DNA from: Robertmurraya massiliosenegalensis JC6
Lineage (GTDB): Bacteria > Bacillota > Bacilli > Bacillales > Cytobacillaceae
NCBI RefSeq assembly: GCF_000311725.1
Contig: NZ_HE978512.1
Coordinates: 63,380-127,379 of the forward strand
Length of the DNA stretch: 64,000 bases
Direction: 5' to 3'
Shown here: positions 1 to 9,898 of the stretch, piece after piece
How the letters are laid out: each line of letters opens with the position of its first letter
Numbering within the stretch: position 1 is the first letter of the stretch
Translations under genes and position numbers: made by a program
Notes under the pieces: generated by a model
What the model saw: only the letters and a program-made list of their open reading frames with translations
What the model was told of the DNA's origin: nothing
Databases searched by the model: none

Positions 1-178
1 GATATAATTAAAATCCAAAAAAGGCCCTAATAAAATTGTATTCAAGCATCTATATTTATTATATTCTATCACTGTTATTTTGTTGAATACTAATCTTTTT
101 CCTTAATGCAACTTTGTTGGTTAGACTTAAACTTACCACTCTTTAATACTGAACCATATTGCTTAAATAAAATCGTTC

Positions 179-1039
179 CTACTCACCCAAGAAGGTTAAT
201 GACTGACTCCCCATTTGCTTCCAAGCTTCTATGAAATCCTCCTTCTTAACCCCTTTATTTTTCACCCCATCTATTGGGTCATTAAAATAGATTGTTTGAT
301 TATCATAACCGGTAATTAACACCGAATGTTCTTTATAAGTGATCTTTATATCCCCATTCGGAGTATTCCATTTTTCAAAAGCAGTAGCAGGAAGCTTTTT
401 GAAAGTTGTGTTAGTAATAACCCATACTGGATTGCCGAGAGAGAGAAAAGTTTGCAGTTCTGAAAATTCTCTGCCGGTTAAATCAATTATTTTTCCTGGC
501 AGATATTGCTCTGCCAGTATTTTGATTGGGTTATGATAAACTCCATATCCCGGATTAGCATAGGAATACATATCCCCAATAAAACCATCATTGGGATCAC
601 CCCAGTAAAGGTTTACATTTTCTTCTTTTAAAGGAACTGTATTTTTCTTTACTTTATCTGCGAGTTCCATTTTATCTACATTAATATCTTTGTATTGCAA
701 TAGCATAGCAAGGCTAGTTACTTCACAGCCTCTTGGTAACTCTGGGAATTGCCTAATATTTGGCGCATCTAAGAGAACTTGGTCTTTAACTTTCACCAGT
801 ACGGTCTTTGCGCTACTTTTTTCTTGTTCAGAAGCTTTTATTACTTCCGGTTTTCTATCAATGGAGATATCCATTATATTCACTCTCTCGGCTTTTTCCG
901 CTATTAATATTAGCAACACAGAAATAACCATAAAAGTAAAACAAACAAAGAATGGGTATTTTGAGCTTTGAAATTTAATGAATAGAAAAATAGATAAGGC
1001 CATACTTATTAAACCTGACAAAACTATTAATAAAATCAT
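179..1039 (-). CDS. Membrane-anchored C39-like cysteine peptidase family protein
   Basis: This 286-residue protein has two hydrophobic segments at the N-terminus (about residues 2-22 and 30-48), a linker, and a C39-like papain-fold domain from about residue 88 to the end. The catalytic set is visible: Cys105 in LPRGCEVTS, His238 in YKEHSVLITGYD and Asn/Asp253-254 in YFNDP. The domain matches the YvpB-type peptidase_C39_2 group, usually extracytoplasmic proteins of unknown substrate. Without an ABC exporter or leader peptide nearby, bacteriocin processing is unlikely. The start is supported by a purine-rich GGAG...AGGAAG stretch just upstream. It is monocistronic, with no recognisable partner. 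The fold and catalytic residues are read directly; protease activity is inferred. Confidence 0.75.
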   Translation of the reverse strand: MILLIVLSGLISMALSIFLFIKFQSSKYPFFVCFTFMVISVLLILIAEKAERVNIMDISIDRKPEVIKASEQEKSSAKTVLVKVKDQVLLDAPNIRQFPELPRGCEVTSLAMLLQYKDINVDKMELADKVKKNTVPLKEENVNLYWGDPNDGFIGDMYSYANPGYGVYHNPIKILAEQYLPGKIIDLTGREFSELQTFLSLGNPVWVITNTTFKKLPATAFEKWNTPNGDIKITYKEHSVLITGYDNQTIYFNDPIDGVKNKGVKKEDFIEAWKQMGSQSLTFLGE

Positions 1040-1082
1040 CTTCCTAACTCCGTTTATACTTAATCATAAGGTTTATTTTTGA

Positions 1083-1204
1083 TTATTCTTCTGCATCAAG
1101 TGCCTCTTTGTTTTTCCAAAATTATAATAATGCAAAACCAATATACAGGAATGGACCTATTTTGATACAACAGCAACTCTATCAATGGGACCGAATATTC
1201 CCAT
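1083..1204 (-). pseudogene. Possible remnant of a very small membrane protein
   Basis: A good ribosome binding site (GGTGAG) precedes an ATG at 1204 that opens MGIFGPIDRVAVVSK and then stops. One base out of frame the coding sense continues as IGPFLYIGFALL, hits a stop, and resumes as FWKNKEALDAEE before a terminal stop. The pattern looks like a small hydrophobic protein broken by a frameshift and a nonsense codon. I do not recognise the family. The remaining sequence of the 490-base gap between the C39-like gene and asnB shows no other gene. Confidence 0.25.
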
Positions 1205-1532
1205 AGGCACTCACCTTTCCCATATATATATCAATTAAATATGGAGAAACTGTGAAAAATTATCCGCACAAAATAGAGTTCAGGAATTTTAAATGCTATT
1301 ACCATTTTCATGTAGGGATGACTTTTTTCCAACATTACGAACGGTTCGATGCTAGTAGCTAAAATATTCAACTTTAATGTTATATTTTAAAACCCTAGGG
1401 AAGCATTTTGACTGAACCACTATATTTTTATTTCTTCATAGATTCTACAAATTTACCTAGTAATTTATTCTCTAGTACAAAATTAGCCAATAGGAAATAA
1501 ATAATTTTAAACATGCTAAGTAGGTGGAATTT

Positions 1533-3440
1533 ATGTGTGGATTTGTTGGTTGTGTCTATAATAAGCCTCAAAAAATAAAAGAAGATATGAAAAACAAAAT
1601 AAAAAAGATGAATACAATGATTACTCATCGGGGACCTGATTCTGAGGGGTATTATTTCGATGAGTATATTAACTTTGGGTTTAGACGACTTAGTATTATT
1701 GATATAGAAAGTGGTAATCAGCCGATATCGTATGAAAATGAACGTTATTGGATGATATTTAATGGTGAAATTTACAACTATATTGAACTACGGGAAGAAT
1801 TAATAAAGAAGGGCCATAAATTTTCAACGGAATCTGATACGGAAGTGATAATTGCTTTATACTCTGATATTAAAGAACAAACTGTAAGAAAACTAAGAGG
1901 TATGTTTTCCTTTGTTATTTGGGATAAAATTAATCAAGAGTTATTTGGGGCAAGAGATCAATTTGGTATAAAACCATTCTTTTATTCAGAACAAGATGAA
2001 GCTTTGTACTTTGCCTCTGAAAAAAAGAGTATTCTATTAGCTACTTCTTCTTATTTAGATCGTGGTTCATTGCAACACTACCTTAGCTTTCAATACGTAC
2101 CTGAGCCAGATACCCTTACAAAAGGCATAAAAAAACTCCAACCTGGCCATTATTTTATTAAAAAGCCTGGCAAAATGTTTAGAACCGTGGAATATTGGAA
2201 ACCTCAATTTCAACATAAAGCTTTACCAGAATCACAACTAATTAAGGAAATTCAAGAAGTTCTAATAGACTCGGTTAGTAAGCATATGCGCAGTGATGTG
2301 CCTGTTGGTTCATTTTTATCAGGAGGAATTGATTCATCTTTTATAGTTTCATTAGCTAAACAAGTGAATCCTCGTCTAAAAACTTTTTCGGTTGGATTTG
2401 AAACTAAAGGTTTTAGTGAAATAAACGTTGCCCAAGAGACGGCATCAGCCCTTGAGCTAGAGAATATTAACTATATAATTACACCTGAAGAATTTCGAAA
2501 TGAGCTTCCTAAAATTATTTGGCACATGGATGATCCATTAGCTGACCCAGCTGCAGTGCCATTGTATTTTGTTGCCAGAGAGGCCAAAAATCATGTTACT
2601 GTGGTATTATCTGGGGAAGGTGCAGATGAACTATTTGGGGGTTACAATATTTACAGAGAACCCGAATCACTACGACTATTTAACTACATTCCATATCCAG
2701 TCAAGCAGTTGCTGAAAACCCTTGGCAACATACTCCCGGATGGAGTTAAAGGCAAAAGCTTTATTGAACGTGGAGTGACTCCTTTGGAAGAGAGATATAT
2801 CGGTAATGCAAAAATGTTTGAAGAAAGCGAAAAGAAATTGCTGCTTAAAGATTATAGAACTTATTTAGACTATAGAAATATAACCAAACGAATATATAGA
2901 CTATCTGATGGATACGATGCAGTCTCCAAGATGCAACACCTTGATATTTATACATGGCTTAGAGGGGATATCTTATTAAAGGCTGATAAAATGACTATGG
3001 CACACTCCCTTGAGCTTCGGGTTCCCTTTTTGGATAAAGAAGTGTTCAATATAGCTTCAAGAATCCATTACAAACATAAAATTAACAATCATACTACAAA
3101 ATATATTTTACGAAAGGCGGCGGAGGGAATTGTCCCAGCACATGTCTTGAACCGAAAAAAATTAGGGTTTCCTGTTCCAATCCGTTACTGGCTTAAAGAT
3201 GAATTATACGAATGGGCCTTGGAATTAATTCGTGAAAGTCAAACTGATTACTTATTTAATAAACAAGAAGTCCTTAATTTGTTAGAACAGCATGTAGCAA
3301 ATAGGAAGGATAACAGCCGTAAATTATGGACCCTCCTCGTCTTTATGATTTGGCATCAAATTTATGTTGAAAATCTTTATGACTTTGGCTTTGAAAAAGT
3401 GAAGAGTGGAAATGAAAAACAAACAGTCCTTATAAGTTAA
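1533..3440 (+). CDS. asnB: Asparagine synthetase, glutamine-hydrolysing
   Basis: It converts aspartate, glutamine and ATP to asparagine in the cytoplasm. The start is set at 1533 because it exposes the catalytic Cys2 (MCGFVG) of the N-terminal class II glutaminase domain; TAGGTGG lies at 1521-1527, and an in-frame GTG further upstream would bury this cysteine. Glutaminase residues follow (HRGPDS, FNGEIYN). The C-terminal synthetase carries the PP-loop SGGIDSS and the SGEGADELFGGY motif. At 635 residues it matches B. subtilis AsnB in length and over long stretches, more closely than a shorter AsnO type. No T-box leader is seen upstream. It is flanked by accessory genes and ends at a strong terminator. 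Confidence 0.95.
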   Translation: MCGFVGCVYNKPQKIKEDMKNKIKKMNTMITHRGPDSEGYYFDEYINFGFRRLSIIDIESGNQPISYENERYWMIFNGEIYNYIELREELIKKGHKFSTESDTEVIIALYSDIKEQTVRKLRGMFSFVIWDKINQELFGARDQFGIKPFFYSEQDEALYFASEKKSILLATSSYLDRGSLQHYLSFQYVPEPDTLTKGIKKLQPGHYFIKKPGKMFRTVEYWKPQFQHKALPESQLIKEIQEVLIDSVSKHMRSDVPVGSFLSGGIDSSFIVSLAKQVNPRLKTFSVGFETKGFSEINVAQETASALELENINYIITPEEFRNELPKIIWHMDDPLADPAAVPLYFVAREAKNHVTVVLSGEGADELFGGYNIYREPESLRLFNYIPYPVKQLLKTLGNILPDGVKGKSFIERGVTPLEERYIGNAKMFEESEKKLLLKDYRTYLDYRNITKRIYRLSDGYDAVSKMQHLDIYTWLRGDILLKADKMTMAHSLELRVPFLDKEVFNIASRIHYKHKINNHTTKYILRKAAEGIVPAHVLNRKKLGFPVPIRYWLKDELYEWALELIRESQTDYLFNKQEVLNLLEQHVANRKDNSRKLWTLLVFMIWHQIYVENLYDFGFEKVKSGNEKQTVLIS

Positions 3441-3456
3441 CTCCCCAACATTTTAA

Positions 3457-3492
3457 AAATACCCAAGCAATTTAAGACTTAGCTTGGGTATT
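3457..3492 (+). terminator. Terminator of asnB
   Basis: An 11-bp perfect stem (AATACCCAAGC with GCTTGGGTATT) is followed by TTT, directly downstream of the asnB stop codon. Confidence 0.85.
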
Positions 3493-3580
3493 TTCCATTT
3501 GACTTCAAGTAACATTAACTCCTATTTAAGACTATTCAAAGAGTTTTTGTCTCTTCTAACTAATTTTTCACTTTCATTTA

Positions 3581-4972
3581 TTATTGTTCAATACTCAACG
3601 GTAAGCTTACGCAAAATTCTGTACCATATCCATATTTACTAGTAACTGTGACAGTTCCATGTAACAGCTTAACCAATTCATAAACAACGGCGAGTCCTAA
3701 TCCCGTTCCACCCATTTCTCTTGAACGCGATTTCTCTACACGATGAAAACGATCAAAAATGAAGGGAAGGTCCTCCTCTGGTATCCCAGTACCAGTATCC
3801 TTTACGGTGATTAAGATAAACTCATTTTTTTGTTCAGCCTTAACAACTATTCTTCCTTTTTCAGTATAGTTAATAGCATTCTCCAACAGATTGAGGAGAA
3901 CTTGATGAATACGGGTACCATCGGAGTAAATAGAAGGTAAGTCATTCTTAATAATTAATATTTCTAGATCTTTTTTTTGGGCTTTAACTTTCACTTTTCG
4001 GGACGTTAAATCTATTAATTCTTCAATATCAACCATTTGATAATATAATTTGACTTTACCCTCTTCCATTTTAGATAATTCAAATAAATCTTGAATAAGT
4101 TTCGATAGTCGATCAGACTCATTTTCAATAATAATTGAGTAGGACTCCAATTCTTTTTCATCATAGTATTGGTGAGTCTTTATTAAATGTGCATATCCTT
4201 TTAGGTATGAAATTGGTGTACGAAGTTCGTGTGAAATATTGGCTAATAATTCGCTTCGATTAGTGCGATAATTATTTAATTCTAAACTGAGTTTATTAAT
4301 AGCTTTACCCAGTGATCCTATTTCATCGTTTGATTTGATTTTAATCTGTGTTGTCAAATTACCTTTAGCAATTTCTCTTGTTGCTCTCTCCATTAATATT
4401 AGAGGTTTGGAAATCTTCCTTGAAACAAATAGAGTGTAAAATAGAGCTAACATAATAGAACCAATAATGGATACAATAATCCAATTTCTTATACTATGCA
4501 TAAGCTGGTGTATTTTATCAATTGACGAAAAAACAAAGATACCTCCACTAAATTTACCTTCCACTATTAATGGTCTGCCAACAAAAAAAAATTCTTCATT
4601 TGTTTCAGGATTCTTGTAGCCTCTATCAAAATACTTTCCTTTTCTTAAAATTTGTAAGAAATCATTTTGAATCTGTTGGCCTTTTTGGAACTCTAATACC
4701 GAATTTGAAAGAATAACTCCTTTTTCATCAAAAACAAGTATCTCTCCCTCAGTTGTAGAACTTAGATAATCAAAAGCTTTCGAATCAACCGGAAAGTTAT
4801 TTTCTAATGTGTTTTTTAATTTATCAGCATGTTGATTTACATTTTGATGTACCTGTTCAGAGTATACCTCCAAGAAAATTCGATCTATAATAAAACCCAA
4901 TGGCAATAAAATGACAAGAAATAAGACCATCATGATGAATCCTAATTTTAGAAATATTCCATTAACTTTCAT
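3581..4972 (-). CDS. Sensor histidine kinase of an OmpR-type two-component system
   Basis: This 463-residue membrane kinase has TM1 at about 9-29, an extracellular sensor of about 130 residues, TM2 at about 163-183, a HAMP linker at 184-236, HisKA with the phosphorylated His248 in NISHELRTP, and a HATPase domain with NLLENAINYT (N box), DTGTGIP (G1) and GGTGLGL (G2). It overlaps the upstream response regulator by four bases (ATGA), so the two are translationally coupled. The sensor region does not reveal its ligand. Nearby copper and envelope genes make metal or envelope stress plausible, but that is inference. All catalytic boxes look intact. Confidence 0.9.
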   Translation of the reverse strand: MKVNGIFLKLGFIMMVLFLVILLPLGFIIDRIFLEVYSEQVHQNVNQHADKLKNTLENNFPVDSKAFDYLSSTTEGEILVFDEKGVILSNSVLEFQKGQQIQNDFLQILRKGKYFDRGYKNPETNEEFFFVGRPLIVEGKFSGGIFVFSSIDKIHQLMHSIRNWIIVSIIGSIMLALFYTLFVSRKISKPLILMERATREIAKGNLTTQIKIKSNDEIGSLGKAINKLSLELNNYRTNRSELLANISHELRTPISYLKGYAHLIKTHQYYDEKELESYSIIIENESDRLSKLIQDLFELSKMEEGKVKLYYQMVDIEELIDLTSRKVKVKAQKKDLEILIIKNDLPSIYSDGTRIHQVLLNLLENAINYTEKGRIVVKAEQKNEFILITVKDTGTGIPEEDLPFIFDRFHRVEKSRSREMGGTGLGLAVVYELVKLLHGTVTVTSKYGYGTEFCVSLPLSIEQ

Positions 4973-5676
4973 TTCATATCCTCGTGTAAATTAAATTTGT
5001 AGCCAACTCCCCATACTGTCTGTATAAAAGTTAAATCCTCTATTACCTTTTTAAGCTTTATTCGTATATTTTTAATATGAGAATCAACGTTTCTCAAATC
5101 CCTAACCTCGTTAAAGTCCCAAATTTTATCTAGTAATAGTTCCCTTGTAAAAACTCGATTTGGATTTGAAGCGAGCAATGATAGTAAATCAAACTCCTTT
5201 GCTGTCAATTCTATTTGCTGCTGATCCAGAAAAAGTTGTCGGCTGTTAAGGTCAATTCGAAACAAACCGTTAAAATAAACGTACTTATTCTCTTCTGATG
5301 ATTCAGGTTTCCTATGTTCATACCTTCGTAATAAGGCTCTTATTCTTGCCTTCAGTTCCTCAAACTCAAATGGTTTTACGAGGTAATCATCAGCACCCAT
5401 ATCTAGCCCCATTACTTTATCGGATAGTTCAGATCTAGCTGTTAGCATAAGAATAGGCGTCTCTGCGTCATGTTCTCTAATTTTTTTACATACTTCCCAG
5501 CCTGATACATACGGTAGCATTACATCCAATATAATTGCATCAAAGGATTTTTCTTGAAGTATATCTATGGCTGTTTGTCCGTCTTTTGCTTCCAAAATAT
5601 CATATTCAGTTCTTAAGTGAATCTTAAGTAAATCCATCATATATGTTTCATCTTCAACTATTAATATTTTTTTCAT
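4969..5676 (-). CDS. OmpR/PhoB-family response regulator
   Basis: This 235-residue cytoplasmic regulator pairs with the kinase encoded directly downstream. The receiver domain (1-120) has the acidic pair ED (9-10), the phosphoacceptor Asp51 in ILDVMLP, Thr in MLTARSE and Lys in DYLVKPFE. The C-terminal winged helix (about 135-232) ends with the typical QTVWGVGYKF. The ribosome binding site AGGGGGATG precedes the ATG. The promoter should lie in the AT-rich gap upstream of 5676. Its targets are unknown; the flanking His-rich protein and multicopper oxidase genes are candidates only by proximity. Confidence 0.9.
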   Translation of the reverse strand: MKKILIVEDETYMMDLLKIHLRTEYDILEAKDGQTAIDILQEKSFDAIILDVMLPYVSGWEVCKKIREHDAETPILMLTARSELSDKVMGLDMGADDYLVKPFEFEELKARIRALLRRYEHRKPESSEENKYVYFNGLFRIDLNSRQLFLDQQQIELTAKEFDLLSLLASNPNRVFTRELLLDKIWDFNEVRDLRNVDSHIKNIRIKLKKVIEDLTFIQTVWGVGYKFNLHEDMK

Positions 5677-5920
5677 CTACATCCCCCTCGTAACTGACTT
5701 AAATATTCGCAAAAAACGTTACATTAATTATTAACCTTCTTACAACATCAACAAAAAGAATTAAATATCCATTAAATGTCTTCATGAATGTATTTTTCTT
5801 TGAAAAAAGAATAAATTGGAATTGTTACAAATCTAATGACCATATATTGTAGAAATAACACTAAATTTTGAAGAAAATGTGGAGAAAGAAAAAATAAACG
5901 AGGCTAACCACCATATCATA

Positions 5921-5955
5921 AAAGTCCGATTTCGCTCTTAAGGAAATCGGACTTT
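5921..5955. terminator. Perfect 13-bp hairpin between the response regulator and the HLHP gene
   Basis: AAAGTCCGATTTC pairs perfectly with GAAATCGGACTTT across a 9-base loop. The plus strand continues with GCTTTTT and the minus strand with TTTTATG. It lies downstream of the minus-strand gene ending at 6051 and upstream of the response regulator start, so it most likely terminates the HLHP transcript. The rest of the 5677-6050 gap shows no gene. Confidence 0.75.
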
Positions 5956-6050
5956 GCTTTTTGAGAACTATAACTACTGTTATTGCCTTTCTTTCTCAAT
6001 AAAAAACACTTGAAATATTGAGAATAAGGACTTTTGCTGAAACAAACTAA

Positions 6051-6734
6051 CTACATTACCTCAATAACATATGGAAAAACAATGACTTCATCATTAAATT
6101 TAAATTCAGCCCATAATTTATATGTACCAGGTCTTCCAAATTGGGTCTTAAACACAGTTTCATTTTCAGATACTGGATGAACATGCAAAAACTGCTCCAC
6201 TTTTTGATCAATGATAACAACATGTCCTAATGCCCCTAAGTATTGTTCTGGTATTGCATTATTCATATGAAAAGAAAGGATAATTTCTTCATCCACTTTT
6301 AATGGACTAACAACTAATTCAACTATTTTTCCATCTACTTCTTTTTTAAAATCGATGTCTTTTCTTAAACTAGCGAATTTATTTTGTTCAACCGAATCGC
6401 TTAGTCGGATTGGTCTGATCTGGTAATTATTACCTATTGGCAAAATATCAACAAATGCCGTATAGGAAGAGTTTGATAAAGAAACATCAATCTTAAATTC
6501 ATGCTCACTGACTTGTTTTGGATGAAGGTGATAAAATTCATTTAAATCATTACTAACGATAATTAAATGCATCAGTTTTTCGTGCGTAAGTTCAAGTTTT
6601 GGACCAAGACCTTCCTCGTCCATTATATGCAAACTTAAAACTCCATTTTGGAATGTGGCTGATACCTCAACGCTTCTATTTACTGCATTTGAATGTTGAA
6701 GATGCTCATTAGAATGGTGATGATGTTGTTCCAT
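6051..6734 (-). CDS. His-rich cytoplasmic protein with two related HxHP beta-domains
   Basis: This 227-residue protein has no signal peptide or membrane segment. It begins MEQHHHHS, a likely metal-binding tail, and contains two similar halves. Each half has a buried strand ending in a histidine motif, FYHLHP in the first (about residues 70-76) and FLHVHP in the second (about 180-187), followed by a beta-rich stretch with the form YTAFVDI / YKLWAEF. This suggests an internal duplication. The second half resembles YtkA-like or cupredoxin-like domains seen near copper genes; this is weak family recognition. The ribosome binding site AAGGAGTG is clear. It lies 34 bp beyond the MATE gene stop and may share its transcript. 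A role in binding copper or another soft metal is inference. Confidence 0.6.
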   Translation of the reverse strand: MEQHHHHSNEHLQHSNAVNRSVEVSATFQNGVLSLHIMDEEGLGPKLELTHEKLMHLIIVSNDLNEFYHLHPKQVSEHEFKIDVSLSNSSYTAFVDILPIGNNYQIRPIRLSDSVEQNKFASLRKDIDFKKEVDGKIVELVVSPLKVDEEIILSFHMNNAIPEQYLGALGHVVIIDQKVEQFLHVHPVSENETVFKTQFGRPGTYKLWAEFKFNDEVIVFPYVIEVM

Positions 6735-6767
6735 ATTACTTCACTCCTTCTTATAAATTTAGACTGA

Positions 6768-8201
6768 CTAATAATTGTTTGCACAACCTGACATATTTTC
6801 TTTTGATGTTTGCGGGTGACAATGTGATTCTGCTTCTGGTGCTTTATCAAGAGCCATCCATTTGTTTCTTTGAAACTGGACGACTAATACAATTGCGCGA
6901 ACCGCAATATCAATCCCAATTGCTATCCAGACCCCAGCTAATCCCCATCCAAGTTTGATTCCTAATACATAAACCAAAACCGTTCGGATTGCCCACATTC
7001 CAATTGCTGTGAGATACATAGGAAACTTTGTATTATTTGCTCCTTGAAAAACACCTGTTAGAATAAGCAACACTGCTAAGAACGGTTGAAAAACGCCTGA
7101 TATCTTCAAAGCAATCCCGATATTTTCGATTACATCTTGATCCTCTGTAAAAAATCCACTTGCCCACTCTCCGAAGAAAAAGAGCACTAGTCCTAAGATG
7201 GTCATGGCTGTAAAGGATAAAATCACGGACAATCTTGCATATTTTTTTGCTTCATCTAGGTTTCCTGCTCCTATTTCTTTACCCACGAGAATTGTAGCTG
7301 CAGTAGAGAACCCATACCCAATCATGTAAGAAAATACCTCAACATTCCCAGCAATCTGATGAGCAGCAAAAGCGTTTGTACCTAGAGCTACTACAAAACC
7401 AAAATATACTATTTGACCTGCCCGCATTACCAATCTCTCTCCTGCTGCAGGAGCTCCGAGTGACGAAAGTTCCATCAGATGCTGTTTATCTAATTTCCAG
7501 TATTCTTTTCGAAAGGCCAATCCCTTTGTCCTTGAAACAAAATAAAATAATAATATGCTTCCTACTATTCTGGAAATCACTGTTGCAAGTGCAGCCCCAA
7601 CAATCCCCATTCCCGGAATAATTAAAAATCCAAATATGAGTACATAGTCCAATAGTGCATTGATGATATTTATAATAATACTAACCTTCATGGGTGATTT
7701 CGTATCACCAGCACCTCTTAAAATAGCACTGATCACGAACATCAAAGACATAAAAATAGAGGGAATGCCAACGATTCTGAAATAAAGAGAGCCAGCCTCT
7801 AACACCTCTGCTTCTATCCCCATTACTTTAAGTAAGGGGTTTGCAAAAAATATTGTCACTACTCCTGTAAAAAGACCAAACAAGACAGCCAAAACTATGG
7901 ACTGCTGAGAAATATGTCTTGCCTTTTCTGGTAAATTAGCTCCAAGAAAGTTTGCTATTCTAACATTTGCAGCTACCCCAATTGCCATAAACAGTGCAAA
8001 ATAGATAGCTAGGACTGCATTAGTTACCCCAACTGCTGAGACTTCAGCTAGGCCAATTTTTGAAACAAAATATGTATCAACAAAGCCAAGAATTGTTTGG
8101 AAAAAATTTTCGATTACTGCAGGGATTGCAAGTATAATAATAATTCTTAAACGTTCTTTATTGGTTTTAATTTCCTTGGTTGCTTCAATATGATCATTCA
8201 A
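6768..8201 (-). CDS. MATE-family multidrug/sodium efflux transporter
   Basis: This 477-residue polytopic membrane protein has about twelve hydrophobic segments in two related halves, as in the MATE (NorM/DinF) family. Features include ENFFQTILGFVDTYFV near the N-terminus and GVFQGANNTKFP in the second half. Members export cationic drugs by H+ or Na+ antiport. The C-terminal tail is unusual: SHCHPQTSKENMSGCANNY, with His and Cys residues, could bind metal. The start is a TTG at 8201 with AGGAGGC nine bases upstream; no better ATG fits. It is followed by the HLHP gene on the same strand. Substrate unknown. Confidence 0.88.
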   Translation of the reverse strand: MNDHIEATKEIKTNKERLRIIIILAIPAVIENFFQTILGFVDTYFVSKIGLAEVSAVGVTNAVLAIYFALFMAIGVAANVRIANFLGANLPEKARHISQQSIVLAVLFGLFTGVVTIFFANPLLKVMGIEAEVLEAGSLYFRIVGIPSIFMSLMFVISAILRGAGDTKSPMKVSIIINIINALLDYVLIFGFLIIPGMGIVGAALATVISRIVGSILLFYFVSRTKGLAFRKEYWKLDKQHLMELSSLGAPAAGERLVMRAGQIVYFGFVVALGTNAFAAHQIAGNVEVFSYMIGYGFSTAATILVGKEIGAGNLDEAKKYARLSVILSFTAMTILGLVLFFFGEWASGFFTEDQDVIENIGIALKISGVFQPFLAVLLILTGVFQGANNTKFPMYLTAIGMWAIRTVLVYVLGIKLGWGLAGVWIAIGIDIAVRAIVLVVQFQRNKWMALDKAPEAESHCHPQTSKENMSGCANNY

Positions 8202-8493
8202 TAATTATCTGCCTCCTAATGAATTTCCCTTTTGTTCCTATAGCAGATACCCAGATACCCTTAATATTTCTTATTATTTGACTTAATCTTTGATGAATAT
8301 TCGCGTAATCTAAAAGAGGTCTATTGTTATCCTTTTCCAGTGTTCAAAACTCTTTTAAATTACCTTTATTATCTTTTTAATTTTTTGAAATATATCTTCT
8401 GTAAACTCACTTCATCTTCCCAGCACGAAAAACAAAAATAGTGAAAGTCATTTTCTGACTTCCACTTATTTAACGTTAAGCTATTGTATTTTT

Positions 8494-9099
8494 TTATCTT
8501 AAATATTTTAATTGTGTTAGCATTCCACCTGGTGAAATACCATTGTTTGTCTTGTGAAATGGTTTAGTTCCGTTCACCGGCCAATTCCCTGGGTTGTTTG
8601 CAGTAAAATCAATGTCAAATCTTTTCCCAGAAGCTACATTAATTGTATCCATCATTTTTCCTTTGCGCAAAAAAGCATCTTCTCCAACTACATTAAAATC
8701 ATGGCCATGAATGTGCATGGTGTGGGATTGATTTGAATTGTTAATTAAGCCATTGCTTTCTTGCTCTGGATTAGATGAATGATAAAAGAAAGTACCGCTT
8801 TGCCATGCGGAAAATTGATACGTAAAAGAATGACCTGGTTTGATTTTAGGTGTTGGCTCTATTTCTGGCATTCCGTCTTGACTATTCGGATTTGATAATC
8901 CATGAACATGAAGAACTGTTGGTTTATCAAGTTTGTTCTCTAGTTCAAGTAAAACAACCTCTCCTTGTTTTAAAATTATAATTGGTCCTAGGGTAATTCC
9001 ATTATACCCCAAAGCGTCTAAGGTAATATCACCTAATATATTGTGTTTAAAGGGTTCTGCAGTCAGTTTGAAATAACGAGCATTATTTAGATATAAAAT
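8494..9099 (-). pseudogene. Multicopper oxidase remnant (5'-truncated, internally deleted)
   Basis: The open part from a TTG at 9012 gives only 172 residues. In-frame coding sense extends upstream to about 9099 (ARYFKLTAEPFKHNI, then DALGYNGITLGP) with no start codon before the TGA at 9100-9102. The N-terminal cupredoxin piece has HVHGLSNP and FFYHSS copper ligands. It then jumps abruptly to a late-domain piece with MHIHGHDF and FTANNPGNW. The central domains are missing, and where the terminal HCH motif of the intact oxidase would be there is PVNGTKPFHKT. At about 200 residues it is less than half the length of the intact oxidase at 18665-20242. It is most likely a decayed gene; a short functional derivative is less likely. 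Confidence 0.75.
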
Positions 9100-9276
9100 T
9101 CAACTATACAATTTAGGAAAGCAAAAAAATTGTTATTCTTAATAAAGGATTACATACTATCCTATACTTAAACTACTTTCTCTAAAATTCCATTATTATA
9201 AGACTTTTTATAGGGTTATAAAATAGTTCATCTTAGGAAAAGCTACTTTTATTATCACAATCGGGAGGTATTTAAA

Positions 9277-9852
9277 TTGCTTAAAACAATTGATGTGGGA
9301 CTAATGGCAAATCATTTGCCTGCTCATAAAGGAGTAATTCATAGACTGGAAATTTACGAAAATAATACAAAGGACTTACAACTAAATGTTATATTAAAGA
9401 AACAGATCATCATTATGGAGAATCATGTTAAAGTAATGAACCAACTTTTAAATCAAACACCGAATATTGTTCTACCACCAATCCCTCAAGACGTCCCAAT
9501 GAATAATAACCATACAATGAAGCCTGATACGATGTTTGAAGATAGCTCTGTCGCTCTAGATGTACATTTTACTGCGACAGCTATGGCAAAGGAGAATTTT
9601 TTATCAGCATCAAATATGAAAGATCCACAAGCAAAAAAATTGCATGTAGAAATGGCTTTACAACAGTTAGAAATCGCAAAACAATATGAAATGCTAGCTC
9701 AACAATTAGGCTGGTTAACACACCCCAATGCATCCGATATGGAGAGAAACGCAGCAATTAGTCCTAACTATCCCGTTCCCAATCACCCAACCATGGTAAA
9801 TAAAAATAATTCTACCAACCTCTATATGAATAACCAAAATAATATAAATTAA
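9277..9852 (+). CDS. Spore-coat-like (CotF/YhcQ-type) ferritin-like protein
   Basis: This is a 191-residue soluble protein. Two mainly helical blocks, LMANHLPAHKGVIHRLEIY...QIIIMENHVKVMNQLLN and DVHFTATAMAKENFLSASNMKDPQAKKLHVEMALQQLEIAKQYEML, resemble the helices of CotF-like spore coat proteins. The Asn-rich C-terminal tail (about residues 170-191) is low complexity, also common in coat proteins. The start is a TTG with GGGAGG eight bases upstream. It ends before a strong terminator. The neighbouring YjcZ-type and Gly-rich genes suggest a sporulation context. The family call is moderate; a coat location is inferred. Confidence 0.6.
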   Translation: MLKTIDVGLMANHLPAHKGVIHRLEIYENNTKDLQLNVILKKQIIIMENHVKVMNQLLNQTPNIVLPPIPQDVPMNNNHTMKPDTMFEDSSVALDVHFTATAMAKENFLSASNMKDPQAKKLHVEMALQQLEIAKQYEMLAQQLGWLTHPNASDMERNAAISPNYPVPNHPTMVNKNNSTNLYMNNQNNIN

Positions 9853-9898
9853 TCCGTCCATTAACCTAGAGCTTATCAATAGAGGAATACTTTATTAT

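Noticed and set aside
1-178. Left edge of the window
   Set aside because: No gene, repeat or clear terminator could be recognised.
1260-1532. T-box leader in front of asnB
   Set aside because: No AGGGTGG-type T-box, specifier loop or terminator/antiterminator was found.
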